Shown piece after piece: positions 6,017-8,563 of a stretch of 8,563 nt of DNA. Both the position numbers and the translations under genes were made by a program. The DNA lies in the NCBI GenBank assembly GCA_040905025.1, contig JBBDSJ010000042.1:1-8563 (forward strand), read 5' to 3'. The notes under the pieces are model-generated. The model did no database searches and had not been told where the DNA came from. It saw only the letters and a list, made by a program, of their open reading frames with translations. Position 1 is the first letter of the stretch. Each line of letters begins with the position of its first letter. This DNA comes from JBBDSJ01 sp040905025. GTDB lineage: Bacteria; Pseudomonadota; Gammaproteobacteria; Methylohalomonadales; Methylohalomonadaceae.

Positions 6017-7183
6017 ATGGCTGTAAAAAGCGTCATATTTATCACCGCGCTGCTGGTAACCGCAATGCTTTCCGGCTGCGAAACCATCAGTAATTTCATG
6101 GGCGGTGAAGATAACTCCGAACCACCGGCTCCGCTGGTCGAATTTACTCCCACTGCAGACGTGGTAACCCGCTGGAGCCGCAACATCGGTGACGGCAGCG
6201 ATGAGCTTTATCTGAAGCTAAATCCGGCAGTCACTGAAGACAGTATTTATGTCACTTCGCGCAACGGTGATATCACAGCATTGAATTCAGCCAATGGCAG
6301 TATCCGCTGGTCGCGCGATACCGATGAGCCGCTCGCCAGTGCTGCCGGCGTGGGTGAAGAACTGGTACTTGCTGGTACCAGCACCGGCAGGGTTGTTGCC
6401 CTTGACAAGGCCAATGGCGAGATTCTCTGGAACGTACGCATGTCCAGTGAAGTACTGGCTGCGCCGCAGGTTGATAACAACATTGTTGTCGTACGCAGTG
6501 TTGACGGCAAACTGGCGGGGCTTGACAGTGCCACCGGTGAGCGCATGTGGATTTTCGACCGCAGTGTTCCGGCATTGTCGTTACGCGGCAACAGCGCACC
6601 GGTAATCCATGAAGGACTGATTATTGCCGGGTTTGATGAAGGCCGTGTGGCAGCAATTGAACTCAACACGGGGCGCGCGATATGGGAAGCCCGCATTGCG
6701 ATTGGCAGCGGCCGGTCGGATCTGGAACGCATGGTCGATATCAATGCAACACCGGTTATTCATAACAGTGTGGCGTATGTATCAACCTATCAGGGCCGGG
6801 TGGCGGCAGTCGACATCACCAGTGGCCGGGTACTTTGGGATCGCAACATTCCATCTTATGCCGGCCTGAGTGTTCATGAGGGTTCCGTATACGTTACCGC
6901 CGATAATGGTCATATCTGGGCGCTGGATGTCATTTCCGGTAATTCGCAATGGCATCAGGACGCATTGCAGGCAAGAGCAATTTCTGCACCTGTACGGGTG
7001 GGACCATATGTTGTTGTCGGTGATGTTGAAGGCTACGTGCACTGGCTTGACTATGAGACCGGTGAATTTGCTGCCCGCATTAATCTTGACGAGAGTCCGA
7101 TAATTGCAACACCGGTCAGTATCGACGAGACCGTTTATTTCTATACCACTGCCGGCAAACTGGTTGCACTCGGCTATCGCTAG
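6017..7183 (+). CDS. bamB: Outer-membrane protein assembly factor BamB
   Basis: BamB is a periplasm-facing outer-membrane lipoprotein of the BAM complex, which binds BamA and helps fold and insert beta-barrel proteins. The 388-residue product begins with a signal ending in lipobox L-S-G-C21 (Glu at +2). The remainder is an eight-bladed beta-propeller of PQQ/WD-like repeats with recurring A-L-D-x-x-x-G-x-x-x-W units (for example at 87-98, 128-138, 168-178, 264-274, 302-312). The BamA-contact loop L187-S-L-R190 is conserved with E. coli. The second contact segment reads D241-I-N243, where E. coli has D-V-D. I chose ATG 6017 because of the ribosome binding site and the normal signal length; the longer open frame from 5954 lies within yfgM. 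The total length is close to the 392 residues of E. coli BamB. Confidence 0.95.
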   Translation: MAVKSVIFITALLVTAMLSGCETISNFMGGEDNSEPPAPLVEFTPTADVVTRWSRNIGDGSDELYLKLNPAVTEDSIYVTSRNGDITALNSANGSIRWSRDTDEPLASAAGVGEELVLAGTSTGRVVALDKANGEILWNVRMSSEVLAAPQVDNNIVVVRSVDGKLAGLDSATGERMWIFDRSVPALSLRGNSAPVIHEGLIIAGFDEGRVAAIELNTGRAIWEARIAIGSGRSDLERMVDINATPVIHNSVAYVSTYQGRVAAVDITSGRVLWDRNIPSYAGLSVHEGSVYVTADNGHIWALDVISGNSQWHQDALQARAISAPVRVGPYVVVGDVEGYVHWLDYETGEFAARINLDESPIIATPVSIDETVYFYTTAGKLVALGYR

Positions 7184-7212
7184 AGACAACATCCTGGCGA
7201 CAACTGATTAAC

Positions 7213-7231
7213 CAGCCAGCGGTTCTGGCTG
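7213..7231 (+). promoter_or_regulatory. Inverted repeat between bamB and der
   Basis: Arms CAGCCAG (7213-7219) and CTGGCTG (7225-7231) form a perfect 7-bp stem with a 5-base loop. The right arm ends inside the TGC of the possible extended -10 box. The following bases (CTATATTCTATT) are only moderately T-rich. It could be a weak terminator or attenuator after bamB, or a protein-binding operator at the der promoter. Confidence 0.4.
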
Positions 7232-7238
7232 CTATATT
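7230..7238 (+). promoter_or_regulatory. Candidate extended -10 promoter for der
   Basis: TGC followed by TATATT (7233-7238) fits the extended -10 pattern TGnTATAAT with one mismatch; extended -10 promoters can work with a poor -35, and none is seen here. Transcription would start near 7244-7246, practically at the der ribosome binding site (GGAG 7246-7249), giving a very short leader. This shortness makes strong use doubtful. Confidence 0.3.
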
Positions 7239-7256
7239 CTATTCCGGAGACGCCGC

Positions 7257-8563
7257 ATGCCTGCTGTCATCGCGATTGTCGGCCGTCCCAACGTCGGCAA
7301 ATCCACACTATTTAATCATCTGACGCGCAGTGATACTGCGCTGGTCGATGATCGTCCAGGCGTTACCCGCGATCGCCTGGTTGGCGAAATTCGTCATCAC
7401 GATCAACGTGCCTTGCTGGTTGATACCGGCGGGCTCGGTATGGAAGCTGCCGAATCTGCAGCACTGGCTGAACGCGTTACTGAGCAGAGCCTGCAAGCTG
7501 TACGGGAAGCGGATCGGGTTCTCTGGCTGGTCGATGGCCGCACCGGATTGTGTGCTGAAGATGAATCACTGGCAGCACTGTTACGACCCATGCATGACCA
7601 TATCCAGCTGGTCGTCAACAAAACCGAAGGCCTGGATCCTGATATCGTCAGCGCGGACTTCTATCAGTTGGGCATGGGAACACCGCTGGCCATTTCATCC
7701 AAACGCGGACAGGGTATCAGTCGACTGCTGGATTTGCTGTTTACCGATCTTCCTGCCGCTGAGCCCGATGAATTACCTGAGCATGACAGCCTGCGGGTCG
7801 CCATGCTCGGCCGTCCCAACGCCGGCAAATCAACATTGATCAATCGTCTGCTCGGTGAAAAACGTATGCTGACGTTTGACCAGCCTGGTACTACCCGCGA
7901 CAGCGTTGCGATTCCGTTTGAACGTGATGGCCGGCAATACACACTGATTGATACCGCCGGTCTGCGCCGGCGCTCACAGGTTGAGGCCGGTCTGGAAAAA
8001 ACCAGTGTTGTTAAAAGCCTGAAGGCCATTGACGCCAGCGAAGTTGTCATTCTGGTTGTGGATTCAAGAATTGGTGTCACCGATCAGGATGCACATCTGC
8101 TTGGCCTGGCGGTAGACCGTGGCAAGGCATTGATCATCGCACTGAACAAATGGGATGGCATGAGTGAGGATGATCGTGAACGCACGAAAGTATTACTCGA
8201 TCAGAAACTGGCATTTGCCGATTATGCCCAGTTGCATTTCATTTCCGCCCTGCACGGTACCGGCGTTGGCGAAATGTTTCGCTCGGTTGCACGGCTGCGG
8301 GATCAATTCGAACGCACTATCGGCACACCGTTGTTAACGGATTGTCTGGAACGGGCGCTGGCCACACATCAGCCGCCGTTGATCCATGGCCGTCGCATCA
8401 AGCTGCGCTACGCGCATCTGGCCAGTCGCAAACCATTGAAAGTAATGATTCACGGCAACCAGGTTGGCCGTATTCCGGATGCCTACAAACGCTATCTTGC
8501 ACGTTCATTACGCGAACAGTTACAGCTTGAAGGTTTGCCGCTGCTACTGGAATTCAAACAAGG
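7257..8563 (+). CDS. der: Ribosome assembly GTPase Der/EngA (3' end outside the window)
   Basis: Der has two tandem GTPase domains and a KH-like domain and acts in late 50S ribosomal subunit maturation. I translated 435 in-frame codons with no stop up to the window edge. Domain 1: P-loop G9RPNVGKST17, T37 switch, DTGG (56-59), and NKTE (121-124) where NKxD is usual. Domain 2: P-loop G185RPNAGKST193, PGTTRD (210-215), DTAG (232-235), NKWD (297-300). The KH-like domain includes the IHGNQV and YKRYL stretches and reaches EFKQG at the edge, so only a short basic tail is probably missing. The linker between G domains (about 164-178) is short and acidic. ATG 7257 follows GGAG at 7246-7249 with 7 bases between. 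It lies 73 bases after bamB, its standard neighbour. Confidence 0.96.
   Translation, partial: MPAVIAIVGRPNVGKSTLFNHLTRSDTALVDDRPGVTRDRLVGEIRHHDQRALLVDTGGLGMEAAESAALAERVTEQSLQAVREADRVLWLVDGRTGLCAEDESLAALLRPMHDHIQLVVNKTEGLDPDIVSADFYQLGMGTPLAISSKRGQGISRLLDLLFTDLPAAEPDELPEHDSLRVAMLGRPNAGKSTLINRLLGEKRMLTFDQPGTTRDSVAIPFERDGRQYTLIDTAGLRRRSQVEAGLEKTSVVKSLKAIDASEVVILVVDSRIGVTDQDAHLLGLAVDRGKALIIALNKWDGMSEDDRERTKVLLDQKLAFADYAQLHFISALHGTGVGEMFRSVARLRDQFERTIGTPLLTDCLERALATHQPPLIHGRRIKLRYAHLASRKPLKVMIHGNQVGRIPDAYKRYLARSLREQLQLEGLPLLLEFKQ

Noticed and set aside
7330..7839. A 169-codon plus-strand open frame
   Set aside because: It is a shifted frame inside der, whose own frame is uninterrupted and carries all GTPase motifs.
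1..8563. A new defence, mobile or biosynthetic system
   Set aside because: Every coding region belongs to a known housekeeping family in near-standard order; there are no transposases, arrays, attachment sites or unknown genes.

Overview
The window is a chromosomal housekeeping segment from a gammaproteobacterium. The evidence is the gene order ndk - rlmN - pilF - rodZ - hisS - yfgM - bamB - der, all on the + strand, which is a conserved gammaproteobacterial neighbourhood. The presence of pilF (absent from the E. coli version) points to a lineage outside the Enterobacterales that makes type IV pili. The Rieske protein at the left edge resembles those linked to SUF iron-sulphur clusters in purple-sulphur/Thioalkalivibrio-like gammaproteobacteria, but the genus cannot be fixed from the sequence alone. 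GC content looks moderate, slightly above half by eye. There are no mobile elements, CRISPR arrays or RNA genes, and no sign of recent transfer.

Layout. Positions 3-341 encode a small Rieske [2Fe-2S] protein, probably the last gene of an upstream operon. A 231-base gap (342-572) follows, with two GC-rich hairpins, a perfect TATAAT box and a 7-bp stem-loop in the presumed ndk leader. Then comes a tight group: ndk, 23 bases, rlmN, overlapping by ATGA with pilF, 14 bases, rodZ. After 52 bases comes hisS (TTG start), after 81 bases yfgM (TTG start), one base later bamB, and after 73 bases der, which runs off the right edge without its last residues. The small gaps before yfgM and der each hold a candidate internal -10 promoter element.

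How the genes relate. ndk supplies NTPs. rlmN methylates 23S rRNA and tRNA. hisS charges tRNA-His. der is the double GTPase for 50S subunit assembly. pilF, rodZ, yfgM and bamB are cell-envelope genes: pilus secretin assembly, MreB-dependent cell shape, Sec-associated periplasmic chaperoning and outer-membrane protein insertion. The cluster therefore mixes translation and envelope biogenesis, as in its relatives.

Departures from the usual picture: ispG, normally between rodZ and hisS, is absent; Ndk carries about five extra residues just before its catalytic histidine; the first G domain of Der has NKTE instead of NKxD; two consecutive genes start with TTG behind good ribosome binding sites; and an inverted repeat abuts an extended -10 box upstream of der. 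I found no previously undescribed system. The window is mostly an ordinary conserved region with these local peculiarities.
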